A stretch of 64,000 nt of DNA, taken from assembly GCF_025426255.1 (NCBI RefSeq), contig NZ_CP104861.1, positions 2,108,001-2,172,000 of the forward strand, written 5' to 3'. The translations under genes were made by a program, and so were the position numbers. This document shows, piece after piece, positions 45,049-54,169 of the stretch. The notes under the pieces are model-generated. The model was not told the origin of the DNA. It saw only the letters and a program-made list of their open reading frames with translations, and ran no database searches. The DNA comes from Pseudomonas fragi (GTDB taxonomy: Bacteria > Pseudomonadota > Gammaproteobacteria > Pseudomonadales > Pseudomonadaceae). Numbering within the stretch: the first letter of the stretch is position 1; the number at the start of each line of letters is the position of its first letter.

Positions 45049-45273
45049 TTCTTCCGTTCCTTCATTTGAACTGATCTGTGTTACCCGTGGAGGGGCGGCA
45101 TGTACTTGGTCAATATCGAACTCCGTGGTTTATCAAGGGATATGTTCCCTAAACAGGTCACGGGATTTAAGCAATAGTTTGATATGAGCAGGGTATCAAC
45201 TTCGGTCCTGATTAGTATTAAACAACCCGCATATTCATTGTTAAGGTGAGGTGGCAATCAAGAGGAAAAATCA

Positions 45274-46119
45274 ATGAACTTTACAGGAAAGACTGCAATT
45301 GTAACGGGCGCTGGCCGAGGCCTGGGTTTCATCTATGCACGGGAATTGGCAAGGTTGGGCGCGAATGTCGTGATCAGTGATATCGGGGCGGACAACATCG
45401 GCGATGGTGCGGATACATCCATTGCCCTCGATGCCGCACGAACGCTCCAGTCCGAGGGGTATAGCGTCGTCGGTCATCACGGCGATCTGGCCAGCGAGCA
45501 GGGTTGCCGGCAATTGATCGAGACGGCCATCGAGGCGTATGGGCAACTTGATATCGTGATTCACAACGCCGGTTGGGTCGGTTATCAATCGATTGAAGAG
45601 GCGGAGTCGTCATTCATTGAACGCGCGCTCGATATCAATATCTTTACGCCCATCTGGTTGTGTAAGCATGCCTGGAAATACCTCAGGCAATCTGCTGTTG
45701 CGCGCGTGGTACTGACCTCTTCGGATCGGGCGATGTATCAGCAATATGCTCAGCCGGGCCTTGTGGCTTATGCAGCAGGCAAAATGGCGCAACTGGGCAT
45801 CATGAATGCGCTGAGCATGGAAGGCGCGACAGATGGCATTCTGGTCAACGCGGTATCGCCGGTCGCCAAAACCAGAATGTGGGGTGTGACCGAGGAACCG
45901 GACAACCTGAAGCCTCAGTGGGTGGCTCCCGGTGTGATCTTTCTGGCCTCGGAACTGTGTCAGGACACCGGCTACATTCTGCGGGCCAGCAATGGCCAAT
46001 TCACCGCTACACGGTTTGCCGAGAATAAGGGCGTCGACTATCCCGTCGACCTGGCTCGGGTCAAGGCATCCAGCGCCGAGCAGATTGCTCAATTGTGGGA
46101 CCACATCAAGGAGTGTTGA
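45274..46119 (+). CDS. Short-chain dehydrogenase/reductase
   Basis: 281 residues with the classical SDR pattern: cofactor loop TGAGRGLGFIYARELARLG, the NAG strand VIHNAGWVGYQS, catalytic Ser in VLTSSDRAMYQ and YAAGK as the Tyr-x3-Lys pair. The enzyme oxidises or reduces an alcohol with NAD(P). One base separates its stop from the lactonase gene, and a LysR gene is divergent, so the pair may act in oxidative sugar or lactone breakdown (inference). Confidence 0.9.
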   Translation: MNFTGKTAIVTGAGRGLGFIYARELARLGANVVISDIGADNIGDGADTSIALDAARTLQSEGYSVVGHHGDLASEQGCRQLIETAIEAYGQLDIVIHNAGWVGYQSIEEAESSFIERALDINIFTPIWLCKHAWKYLRQSAVARVVLTSSDRAMYQQYAQPGLVAYAAGKMAQLGIMNALSMEGATDGILVNAVSPVAKTRMWGVTEEPDNLKPQWVAPGVIFLASELCQDTGYILRASNGQFTATRFAENKGVDYPVDLARVKASSAEQIAQLWDHIKEC

Positions 46120-46120
46120 T

Positions 46121-47005
46121 ATGCCTGCTCAGGAAGCGCTGCGTCTTTTTTCACCGTGTCAGTCTGATCTGGGTGAAAGCCCGGTCTGGGACGAAGCCTG
46201 TAATTCCCTATTGTTCGTGGACATCTCAGGTGGGCAGATAAACGTCCTGGACGAACAGGCCAACCTTACGCGGCTTTACGAGTCCCCATCAAGGATCGGC
46301 GCGTTGGCATTGACCAATGCCGGTAACCTGATTTTTACCCGGAATGCCAGCGTCGCCATTCTGAATCGCTCCAGCCTTCAGGTGAGCAACAACTCGAAAT
46401 TGGCCATCACGCCCTCGTCCTATCGTTTCAATGACGGCGCTTGCGACCCTCAAGGACGCTTCATCACCGGTTTGATGGACGAAGCTCACAGCAAAAACAC
46501 CGGCAAACTGTATCGATATGATGCAGGGCTGAACGCCTCGGTAGTGCTGGACAATATCGGCCTGCCAAACGGCCTGGTGTGGTCAATCGACGGCAGTGAA
46601 CTGTTTTTTGTCGACTCGGTGGCCCGCACGATTTATCGCGCCCGCTATCCGGCTACCGGCAACTACCTGGAGCAGGTGTCGGTGTTTGCCCATACACCGC
46701 CAGACCTCGGCCGCCCGGATGGGTTGGCAATGGACACGGAAGGGGGCATCTGGGTGTGCCAGTTCAATGGCGGCTGCCTGCTCAGGTACGATCGCCACGG
46801 TGAGCTGACCCGGACGATTGAGATGCCGGTCCCGCGCCCCACCAGTTGCTGCTTCGGCGGGGCCGACATGCGCACATTGTTCATCACCAGTGCCAAATTC
46901 GGCATGTCGCCCGCCGAGCAGGCCGACTTCCCCGCAGCCGGGAATATCTACAGCATCCGACTGCCGATCCCTGGCGTGCCCCGGCACCGGTTCAAGGAGC
47001 TTTGA
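46121..47005 (+). CDS. SMP-30/gluconolactonase-family lactonase
   Basis: 294 residues from ATG 46121, which follows AAGGAG by six bases. Six-bladed propeller features are visible: the metal-ligand Glu in LGESPVWDEACNSLLFVDIS, RFNDGACDPQGRFITGLMDE, IGLPNGLVWSIDGSELFFVD and GRPDGLAMDTEGGIWVCQFN. Such enzymes hydrolyse sugar lactones with a divalent metal. With the SDR just upstream it would convert a dehydrogenase product lactone to the aldonate. Confidence 0.9.
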   Translation: MPAQEALRLFSPCQSDLGESPVWDEACNSLLFVDISGGQINVLDEQANLTRLYESPSRIGALALTNAGNLIFTRNASVAILNRSSLQVSNNSKLAITPSSYRFNDGACDPQGRFITGLMDEAHSKNTGKLYRYDAGLNASVVLDNIGLPNGLVWSIDGSELFFVDSVARTIYRARYPATGNYLEQVSVFAHTPPDLGRPDGLAMDTEGGIWVCQFNGGCLLRYDRHGELTRTIEMPVPRPTSCCFGGADMRTLFITSAKFGMSPAEQADFPAAGNIYSIRLPIPGVPRHRFKEL

Positions 47006-47085
47006 GGCGTTTACGGCTCTTTTGCGTTGGCGGTTGGTCCGAGGCTCCGCCGGCTAACGGGCAGGAGCAGTCTATCGGTTCCGTT

Positions 47086-47802
47086 TTAAAGGGGCTTCTG
47101 CGTTAGCCAAGCTCCCCAGAACAGACTGCTGAAGAAACGAGTAGCGTCTCCGAATCCAGAGTCATGCATCAATTGTTGAACTGCTGCCTCGGAATGTGGC
47201 GGGTCAGCTCCCTGGAGAATTTTTCCTAGTTTGGTCTTCACTTCATCCGGGCTGGCGCCATGTTGTCGCCACCTTTGCCCCCAAGCGGCCAGCAATAACG
47301 GTTGGCTGGCATAAGCATATTGATTGCCAGCCACAATCAGCGGCGCGCCCGGTTTTAGATGAGCCCGAATCGATCGTAAAATTTTTCGCTTCGCAACCTC
47401 CCCATCGAGATGATGGAGCACACCGATCAAGGTCGCTGTGTCGTATGACTCGTCCGCTGTCAGGTCTTCAACATGCCCAAGATGCAGGCTTGTTCTTTCG
47501 AGCAAATTGTTTGCCCCCAGCTGCTGCGCCGCAACCTCCAGCATCGGCTCGGATGGATCAACGGCAGTGAAGCGCCATGTTGGCTCCAACATTGCCATCG
47601 CAATAATTTCCTGAGCCGTACCGCCAGCGCCAACGACTAGCACTTTTGCAGAACGTGCATTGCCGAGGCTTGCCGACAGCATGCATGCAGCAAGATCATG
47701 GCAGGCGTCATACCCAGCTAATGCGATACGGCTCTGTCGTCCGTACTCATTGGCCCGTGAGGTATCAAATTTTTCAGCTGCGTTTAGATGGGATGATTTC
47801 AA
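47086..47802 (-). CDS. Class I SAM-dependent methyltransferase
   Basis: 238 residues with the Rossmann glycine loop VLVVGAGGTAQEIIAMAML, the acidic strand FTAVDPSEPMLEVAAQQLG and the motif TATLIGVLHHLDGEVAKRKI. The acceptor cannot be read. The gene stands alone beside IS66 debris; its start at 47802 (MKSSHLNAAEKFDTSRANEY) looks sound. Confidence 0.85.
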   Translation of the reverse strand: MKSSHLNAAEKFDTSRANEYGRQSRIALAGYDACHDLAACMLSASLGNARSAKVLVVGAGGTAQEIIAMAMLEPTWRFTAVDPSEPMLEVAAQQLGANNLLERTSLHLGHVEDLTADESYDTATLIGVLHHLDGEVAKRKILRSIRAHLKPGAPLIVAGNQYAYASQPLLLAAWGQRWRQHGASPDEVKTKLGKILQGADPPHSEAAVQQLMHDSGFGDATRFFSSLFWGAWLTQKPL

Positions 47803-47943
47803 GGCGCTTCTCCGTGTCCTTGAATTAAGTTACGCCAGAGAGTTTCATAATAAAAATTCATTAGTTTTATGGTATGCATTCCTCAGGGGAATGCTTGCCT
47901 CGCCTTCGCGATAGACAGTTATGGGGCGAAAGATGACCTCTAT

Positions 47944-48252
47944 CAGGAGAGCGCTGGATTACAGCTTGAAACGCTGGACGGCGCTATCGCACTCTCGATG
48001 ACGGGGCCGTACACATTGGCAATAATTGGGCGCAGAACCAGATCAGGCCTTGGGCGCCAGGGCGAAAGAACTGGCTCTTTGCAGGCTCGGAGCGTAGCGG
48101 CAAGCGGGCGGCGGCGATCATGAGTTTAATCCCGTCTGCGTGGCTCAACGGGCATGACCCGTACACTTATTTGAAGGGCGCTCTCACGCGCCTGCCGACA
48201 CAGCGGGCTAGTGAGCTCACGGAGCTTTTGCCACATAAGTGGATGCCCGTTT
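47944..48252 (+). pseudogene. IS66 transposase (tnpC) C-terminal fragment, frameshifted
   Basis: Two frames join to give the end of an IS66 transposase: RRALDYSLKRWTAL in one, then LDDGAVHIGNNWAQNQIRPW, RKNWLFAGSERSGKRAAAIM, LNGHDPYTYLKGALTRLPTQ and the terminal LLPHKWMPV in the next. At least one frameshift separates them. The upstream catalytic part is absent. No gene is visible between 48253 and 48390. Confidence 0.85.
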
Positions 48253-48390
48253 AATGACGCTGGGGTGATGGGCAGATACTCACAAAAAGCCTCCACGAAA
48301 AGCGATGCCTCCCTCCAGTTTTCACTGGAGGGAGGCATCGCATCGCATCGCACTTACTGAATGCAGCGACCTTGTTGTTTTACTCGCTCG

Positions 48391-49299
48391 TCAGAGGCCG
48401 ATAAGCGCTTTGGCGACATGGCCCGCGATACTAGGGTTCTCATTCAGTCTGCGCGTGCTGTAACCGTACCAGTCCATCCCAAAAGGTACGTAAATGCGCA
48501 CGCTGAATCCCATTTTCAACACCTTGTCACGCAAGGGTTCGCAAACACCTAGCAGCATCTGGAATTCAAACTGGGTGCTATCGATACCGTTGTCTCGGGC
48601 CAGCGCAACAACTTGCTCGATCAATGCAGCGTCATGCGTGGCCACACCGACAAAGCTGCCGGTGTTAAAGCAGCGCATAACGTGATTCAAAAAATGAGTA
48701 TTGATGGCGGTACGGTCACTCCATGAGCCGTTTACAAGGTGCGATCGTTCCTCCACATAGATACCCTTGCAGATGCGAAACGTGTTTGTTTCACGTGTGA
48801 GCGCCTCAATATCCTGATAAGTACGCTTCAAATAAGCCTGCAATGCCAGCTCTACATTGTCATGGCCTATTCTCAACTGGCGGAACAGATCGATTTCCTT
48901 TTGGGTGCAGTTAACATCTTCCATATCTATGCAAACAGAGTTTTGATGACCCTCTGCGGCTTCAAGAATGCGCTCTGCGAGACGTGCGCATTGCTGCATG
49001 TCGAGGAGTAATCCAAGCGAGGATGGCTTGATCGAAATATTGGCTTTTAATCCGTTGGCTTGAATCGCCTCAAGCAAATCAATGTAATCGATCGCCGTAT
49101 TCTCAGCCTGTTGTGGAGTCGAAACAGTCTCGCCCAACACGTCGAGGGTCACACAAAAACCTTGTTCATTTAGCTGTTGAACTCGCGCAAGGGCTTCGCC
49201 TAGCGTGGCACCAGCAATGTAGCGGCGGGAGATTTTTTGGATAATTGCGCGAGGAATAAAAGGGATGGCACGAGCCATCAAAGCGTTAAAAATTTGCAT
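48391..49299 (-). CDS. Monofunctional proline dehydrogenase
   Basis: 302 residues of the PRODH barrel family that oxidises proline to pyrroline-5-carboxylate with FAD. Seen are RRYIAGATLGEALARVQQLN, NISIKPSSLGLLLDMQQC, SVCIDMEDVNCTQKEIDLFR, RICKGIYVEE and the C-terminal YVPFGMDWYGYSTRRLNENP with the conserved Arg pair. ATG 49299 (MQIFNALMARAIPFIPRAI) matches the usual start of the family; the frame is open to 49401. No P5C dehydrogenase is adjacent. The sequence 49300-49645 holds no other gene. Confidence 0.9.
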   Translation of the reverse strand: MQIFNALMARAIPFIPRAIIQKISRRYIAGATLGEALARVQQLNEQGFCVTLDVLGETVSTPQQAENTAIDYIDLLEAIQANGLKANISIKPSSLGLLLDMQQCARLAERILEAAEGHQNSVCIDMEDVNCTQKEIDLFRQLRIGHDNVELALQAYLKRTYQDIEALTRETNTFRICKGIYVEERSHLVNGSWSDRTAINTHFLNHVMRCFNTGSFVGVATHDAALIEQVVALARDNGIDSTQFEFQMLLGVCEPLRDKVLKMGFSVRIYVPFGMDWYGYSTRRLNENPSIAGHVAKALIGL

Positions 49300-49645
49300 A
49301 TCAATACCTGAGACGAAAAACAGCCAACTTCCATTTCTTCGAGCCAAAGCGTCGAAAAACCACGGACGAAGCAAAGCCACCACTCCGTTGGGGAGCAGCA
49401 TGAAGCAGAGTCACAACCGTATGTGTCAGCACATAGCGGCAGCGTCTACTGCGAACTTCAGTTCATCGATGGGGGCCAGGCGGCGGCGTGCATGCTTTCT
49501 TCTCTAGGTGTTTGCTAACGTCAAATGTTGTTGCCCCAGTATTGCCCAAGCTATTTGTAGAGCTTGAAGGGTGCTGAACGTTGATCCATACCACAAAAAA
49601 AAGCAAGGCGTGCTGAGCGTACGCTTACTTTCAAATGGGTATTTC

Positions 49646-50069
49646 ATGCAGCCAACACGCCGCTCCTGTTCCCAGTCCTTCAAGGCCCTGGTCATTCAAG
49701 AGTGCGCCCAGCCCGGCGCTTCGATTGCCAGCATCGCGCTCAGCCTCAACGCAAACCTCGTCCACAAATGGATTCGGTTTCACGCGCAGAAAAGCACGGC
49801 GCTGACACCTGCATTCATCCCCAAGTTCTTCGAGTTGCACGCAACGAACAAGAACCAGATCCGACCATGGGCCCTTGGACGCAAGAACTGGCTCTTCGCC
49901 GGATCGCTACACAGCGGTAAACGGGCGGCGGTGATCATGAGCTTGATCCAGTTGGCGCGGCTCAACGGGCATGACCCGTACGCTATCTAAAGGATGTTCT
50001 CACGCGACTGCCTACGCAGCGCGCGAGTGATATCAGCCAGCTACTGCGGCATCGGAGGAAACCCCGCTA
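49646..50069 (+). mobile_element. IS66 remnant with tnpA fused to the end of tnpC by deletion
   Basis: A frame from 49646 starts as TnpA (MQPTRRSCSQSFKALVIQEC, SLNANLVHKWIRF) and, after HAQKSTALTPAFIP, becomes the last part of TnpC (NQIRPWALGRKNWLFAGSLH, SGKRAAVIMSLIQLARLNGH). A one-base loss near 49983 shifts the frame, and the remaining LKDVLTRLPTQRASDISQLL runs to about 50069 in another frame. tnpB and most of tnpC are deleted. The end overlaps the 3' end of the HxlR gene. Confidence 0.85.
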
Positions 50070-50422
50070 ACTGACGCAAGGTGAGCTGGACAGACGCTAT
50101 CAAGGGGCGGGCGACTCTTGACCCATAGCCCAAACTGTTTCATTACCTCAACAACAGGCTCTAACCGCCGTCCGTCAACGGTGAGTTCGTATTCAACCGT
50201 GACGGGCACGGTGGGAAATACTGTACGTTTTACGAGTCCAGCTTCCTCAAGGGCGCGTAAATCAATGGTCAGCATTCGTTGCGAAATAGCGGGAATGTCC
50301 CGCCTAAGCGCATTAAAACGCTTTGGCCCATCGAGCAGGTAGGATGCAAGAAGCAGGCGCCAACGGCCACCTAGCAAACGCATCGCTTCTTCGACCGAGC
50401 AGCCTGAGATGTTGTCTTTCAT
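50033..50422 (-). CDS. HxlR-family transcriptional regulator
   Basis: 129 residues. The winged HTH of the HxlR/MarR-like group is seen in VEEAMRLLGGRWRLLLASYL, PKRFNALRRDIPAISQRML and TVEYELTVDGRRLEPVVEVM, with a Cys near the N-terminus (SGCSVEEAMRL) as in redox-sensing members. The last ~14 residues are encoded by the opposite strand of the IS66 remnant, so the natural C-terminus was probably replaced. It is divergent from the glutathione transferase gene, the likely target. Confidence 0.88.
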   Translation of the reverse strand: MKDNISGCSVEEAMRLLGGRWRLLLASYLLDGPKRFNALRRDIPAISQRMLTIDLRALEEAGLVKRTVFPTVPVTVEYELTVDGRRLEPVVEVMKQFGLWVKSRPPLDSVCPAHLASVSGVSSDAAVAG

Positions 50423-50443
50423 GGTCAGAGTCCTGCATTGGTT

Positions 50444-50464
50444 TAGGTATACTTTTTGTACCTA
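50444..50464. promoter_or_regulatory. Dyad operator candidate between HxlR and GST genes
   Basis: TAGGTA (50444-50449) and TACCTA (50459-50464) are inverted around a 9-base AT-rich spacer, 22 bases upstream of the HxlR start. Operators of HxlR proteins commonly have this GTA/TAC dyad form. Confidence 0.5.
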
Positions 50465-50572
50465 TACTACAAAATAGTGCCTTCTTCCTATTTTATACCG
50501 GATATCTAGAATGAGCTGAAGCCGTCTCTCAATTGGAATTGACAGCGCTTACTCATGCTCTGGAGTCTGCAA

Positions 50573-51202
50573 ATGAAGCTGTACTACATCCCCGCGTCTT
50601 GCTCCCTCTCGCCACATATCGTCCTGAATGAGCTTGGTCTAGATGCCACACTGATTAAAGTCGATCACAAGAAGCACCTCACCGAATTGGGCGCCAATTA
50701 CTTTGAGGTCAACAACTTTGGCTACGTACCTGCAATCGAGCTGGACGACGGCACTCTCCTGCGTGAAGGGCCAGTAATCGTGCAGTATTTGGGTGACCTG
50801 AAGCCGGAGCTTGGACTTGTTCCCACTCATGGCACCCTTGATCGATATCGACTTCAAGAATGGTTGAGCTTCCTGACGTCTGAAATACACAAGGGGTACA
50901 TTCCCTTGCTGTACTCAACACTCGCGGGTAAGTACGTAGACACTGCCAAGCCAAAGTTGGAGAAGCGTTTCGCCTGGATTGACGAACAATTGACTACCCG
51001 ACCATATCTCATGGGTGACTCCTTCACTGTGGCTGACGCCTATCTGTTCGCATTAATAGGCTGGGGTCAGGCCGACTGGTTGACCAGCTATTACAAGGCC
51101 GACATACACTTCGACGATTTGCATTACCTTCGTGCATGGTATGAACGGGTTAAAGTTCGTCCCTCGGTTCAGAAAGCGCTGCGAGAAGAGGGTCTTGTGT
51201 GA
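50573..51202 (+). CDS. Glutathione S-transferase, beta class
   Basis: 209 residues from ATG 50573 with GGAG at the right distance. The thioredoxin-like N-terminus MKLYYIPASCSLSPHIVLNE carries the Cys10 typical of bacterial beta-class enzymes and the family cis-Pro segment FGYVPAIELDD. The C-terminal helical domain contains GDSFTVADAYLFALIGW. It would conjugate or reduce electrophiles with glutathione. Control by the divergent HxlR gene is likely. Confidence 0.92.
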   Translation: MKLYYIPASCSLSPHIVLNELGLDATLIKVDHKKHLTELGANYFEVNNFGYVPAIELDDGTLLREGPVIVQYLGDLKPELGLVPTHGTLDRYRLQEWLSFLTSEIHKGYIPLLYSTLAGKYVDTAKPKLEKRFAWIDEQLTTRPYLMGDSFTVADAYLFALIGWGQADWLTSYYKADIHFDDLHYLRAWYERVKVRPSVQKALREEGLV

Positions 51203-51269
51203 CGGCAGATGCGTGCTGATTGAGAGGGTTATCGGCAATGGAAGGGCTAACGTCCGCTCGTAGTTGATA

Positions 51270-51560
51270 GCTGCCATGAACGTGACAAAGATTCTCTTCA
51301 AACAATCCCAACTGCTGACACAGCACAACAAGCTGTCGACAGACGCCTCGGATGGCTTTGCTGTTGTCTTTTCGCAAGTTGGCGATGGTCTTGAAGTCGG
51401 GCATCAAACGTCCGGTCAGCCACATCAGCTCGACGTTGCGTTGGGCTTCTCGTTCCAGGCGCCGGCTCGACTGAAGGCGGTTCAGATAACCGTAGATACA
51501 GATCTTCAGCAGAGTAGCGGGGTGGTAAGCCAGGCTAAACGTGGCGTTCCAGCGCGGTGG
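51270..51560 (-). mobile_element. IS1182-family transposase fragment
   Basis: The minus-strand frame reads YHPATLLKICIYGYLNRLQS, SRRLEREAQRNVELMWLTGR, LMPDFKTIANLRKDNSKAIR, GVCRQLVVLCQQLGLF, the N-terminal domain of IS1182-type transposases. Similarity ends after LFEENLC; the catalytic core is absent. Nothing else is seen in 51203-51639. Confidence 0.85.
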
Positions 51561-51639
51561 GCAACGTCATGGGGCTCGGTTTACAGTGAGGCGTCTCGGG
51601 GCCGGAGACGCCATGCAGTGTCCAGATTGCCAGAGTCTT

Positions 51640-52851
51640 TCAGAGGCGGTACAGACTGCCTAAGTCAGCGCCATCCATCGGCGTGCAGCCCGTCATCGGC
51701 AAACCCTGTGACCATCCTGCCGCCAAGGCCTGCACGTCACGCAAGGGATCGGACGCCTTGGCGCGTTCATTGCGAATGCGGCAGGTTTCAGGATCAGTGG
51801 CAAACAGACCGCGAGCGAAGACTCGACCCTGCTCGGCCAGCTTGGCGGTCTTCAGCCCGCGGATCTCCGCGAAGCGCTGCAAGGCTTCATCAAGGCCGTC
51901 CGTTCCTTCCAGGCACCTGGCAAGATGCCAAGCGTCTTCCAGCGCCTGACAAGCGCCCTGGCCCGATGTCGGTAACGGCGCGTGCGCCGCATCTCCCACT
52001 AGCAGCACATTGGCTCGGCTCCATGTGTGCAGCGGCTCCAAGTCGTGTACGGCAATCATTCGGATGGCGTGCGCCGGCGTCGCCTGGATGATACGGGCGA
52101 TAGGCTCTGGCCATCCCGCGAACAGATCCTCGATCTCCTTGCGCATATCGGCTGCGGGCGTCGCCCCTGACAATGGCCGCGCCTGCGCCGCTGCCCAGTA
52201 GACCAACTCCGGCCGGACCGCCACGCAACCGAAGCGATTGCCCGAACCCCAATAATCCTGAATCGCCATATCGCTCACCAACGCACGCTCTCCTTGTGCC
52301 ACCCCGATCCAGTTCACAAATCCCTGATAAACCGGCGTGTTATCCCCCGCAACGAACTCGCGTGCCACTGACCCCATACGGCCATCGGCGCCGATAAGCA
52401 GATCTGGACGGATACTCACCCCGTTCTCGAAGCGCGCTACCGCTTTGCCATTAGCCTCCAGATCGATCCCCACCGCCCGATGCCCGAACTCCACCGGGAT
52501 TCCGGCCTGTGCCGCATGATTCAGCAGCACTGCCTGCAAGTCCCTTCGCAAAATGGTATGAGTCGGATATCCCATTGTCTGGTCCAGCAGCGCGATATCG
52601 ATGCCCCCCAACGAATTGCCCGCAGCGTCCTGGCGGCGCACTACCACTGGCCGGCCACCCGCTGCCGCGATGTCCTGGAGGAGGCCCAGCTCCTCCAGCA
52701 CAAAGCCAGCGTTGGGCCAGAGCGTCACGCCAGCCCCCATAGTTGCTGGCCCGGCCCGGCGCTCATATACCCGGGGGCTGTGTCCCCGTTTGCGCAAGGC
52801 AAGCGCCGCGCTCAACCCCGCAATTCCGCCGCCAAGTATTCCGATTTCCAC
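51640..52851 (-). CDS. FAD-dependent aromatic-type monooxygenase
   Basis: 403 residues from a GTG at 52851 that has GGAG seven bases upstream. It has the three group A flavoprotein hydroxylase fingerprints: the dinucleotide loop IGILGGGIAGLSAALALRKR, the DG motif LLIGADGRMGSVAREFV and the GD motif VLLVGDAAHAPLPTSGQGAC. The family (salicylate/4-hydroxybenzoate hydroxylase and TetX-like) hydroxylates aromatic rings or related compounds using NAD(P)H. It is divergent from the LysR gene at 52987, which may respond to the substrate. Confidence 0.9.
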   Translation of the reverse strand: MEIGILGGGIAGLSAALALRKRGHSPRVYERRAGPATMGAGVTLWPNAGFVLEELGLLQDIAAAGGRPVVVRRQDAAGNSLGGIDIALLDQTMGYPTHTILRRDLQAVLLNHAAQAGIPVEFGHRAVGIDLEANGKAVARFENGVSIRPDLLIGADGRMGSVAREFVAGDNTPVYQGFVNWIGVAQGERALVSDMAIQDYWGSGNRFGCVAVRPELVYWAAAQARPLSGATPAADMRKEIEDLFAGWPEPIARIIQATPAHAIRMIAVHDLEPLHTWSRANVLLVGDAAHAPLPTSGQGACQALEDAWHLARCLEGTDGLDEALQRFAEIRGLKTAKLAEQGRVFARGLFATDPETCRIRNERAKASDPLRDVQALAAGWSQGLPMTGCTPMDGADLGSLYRL

Positions 52852-52986
52852 GCTGGATCTCCTATTCAATCCGTCCCGACGCGTCATCGGCGACAACCCA
52901 TCGGACGAGACGGCATCTTAGATTCCGTCAATGTGGAGAACTATTATGTAAAAATGGGCGACTTTAATACCTTGATCGGGACAATC

Positions 52987-53937
52987 ATGCGCAATGCCCT
53001 CGACCTGAACACCGTCCGTGTATACGTGGCGGTCGTCGATGCACAAAGCTTTGCCGGTGCGGCGCGCCTACTGTCCCTGCCATCCTCTAACGTCAGCCGC
53101 CACGTCGCCTCGCTTGAACGCAGATTGGGCGTCCGCTTGCTGGAGCGCAGTACTCGTCACCTGCGCATGACTGAAGCCGGCAGACTTCTCTACGAACGTA
53201 CCAAACCTTTGCTCGACTCCTTGCTCTCCACTGAGGAAGAGCTTGGTGCGGTGCAGCGTGAACTGCGGGGGCCCTTAAGGATGTGCATGCCAGGCGAAGC
53301 GCCAAGGCTACTAGCCCCTATCCTGGCCGAATTCTGTAGCCTCCATCCCGGCGTCGAACTGGAGTGCGACACGCGCCTGACCGGTATAGAAGCGCTACGG
53401 GAAGACGTGGACCTCTCCATTGTCTTCCATCGTGGTCGCCAGGATGACAGCACCATCATCACCCGCGAACTCGCTACGCTACCCAGCATTGTGGTTGCGG
53501 CGCCCGCTCTGTTAGCCAAAACGGGAACTCCGCGCCAAGTGCGCGAGCTTCAGTCCTTGCCGTGCATTACTACTCTGAGCGCATTGAAGGGCCAGCCCTG
53601 GATGTTTCTCGACGCCACAGGTGAAATCGTGAAGGTATCTGTGCGTAGTCGCTATCGTGTCAACAGCGGAGAACTTGCGTTGGCAGGCGCGCGGCAAGGC
53701 ATCGGTTTCGCGATAGTAGCAGCCCATCCATGCCAGGAAGATCTTGCCGCGGGCCGATTGCGGGAAGTGTCGCTGGACTTGCGCCCAGCGCCGCTGCAAT
53801 TGCTTGGCGCGTACAGCCACCGGCATTCCGTGACGGCGCGGGTTCGGGCATTGCTGGAATTTATACAGCTGCGGTTGGAACGAGTTGGGAGCGGTGCAAC
53901 AGGCCCAGCTACGCAGCGAGAACTGCCTTTTCCCTAG
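52987..53937 (+). CDS. LysR-family transcriptional regulator
   Basis: 316 residues from ATG 52987 (MRNALDLNTVRVYVAVVDAQ). The HTH is AGAARLLSLPSSNVSRHVAS, LERRLGVRLLERSTRHLRM and a CrgA-like effector domain follows. The frame is open well upstream, with ATG 52954 (MGDFNTLIG) as an alternative. It is divergent from the FAD monooxygenase. Confidence 0.9.
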   Translation: MRNALDLNTVRVYVAVVDAQSFAGAARLLSLPSSNVSRHVASLERRLGVRLLERSTRHLRMTEAGRLLYERTKPLLDSLLSTEEELGAVQRELRGPLRMCMPGEAPRLLAPILAEFCSLHPGVELECDTRLTGIEALREDVDLSIVFHRGRQDDSTIITRELATLPSIVVAAPALLAKTGTPRQVRELQSLPCITTLSALKGQPWMFLDATGEIVKVSVRSRYRVNSGELALAGARQGIGFAIVAAHPCQEDLAAGRLREVSLDLRPAPLQLLGAYSHRHSVTARVRALLEFIQLRLERVGSGATGPATQRELPFP

Positions 53938-54169
53938 CCGGCTGCATACCTCAGACCATCTATCCACTCGCTAGCCGACCCATAGCGGGCAGTTGCATTG
54001 ATTGACGAATGAAGAGTTGTGTTTTGTTGCCCAAGAATGACCGCAACAGCACCTATTCAGAAAAAATCAAATACAAATGCGTATCAGTACATATGGTTTG
54101 GATATAACATACGCCGCGTTAAATTGGCACGTATGCCGTCCTATATGGCTATATCACAAGGTTCCCTCG

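Noticed and set aside
53938..54169. Fur box upstream of the siderophore receptor
   Set aside because: The region is AT-rich but no 19-bp sequence comes close enough to GATAATGATAATCATTATC to be claimed.
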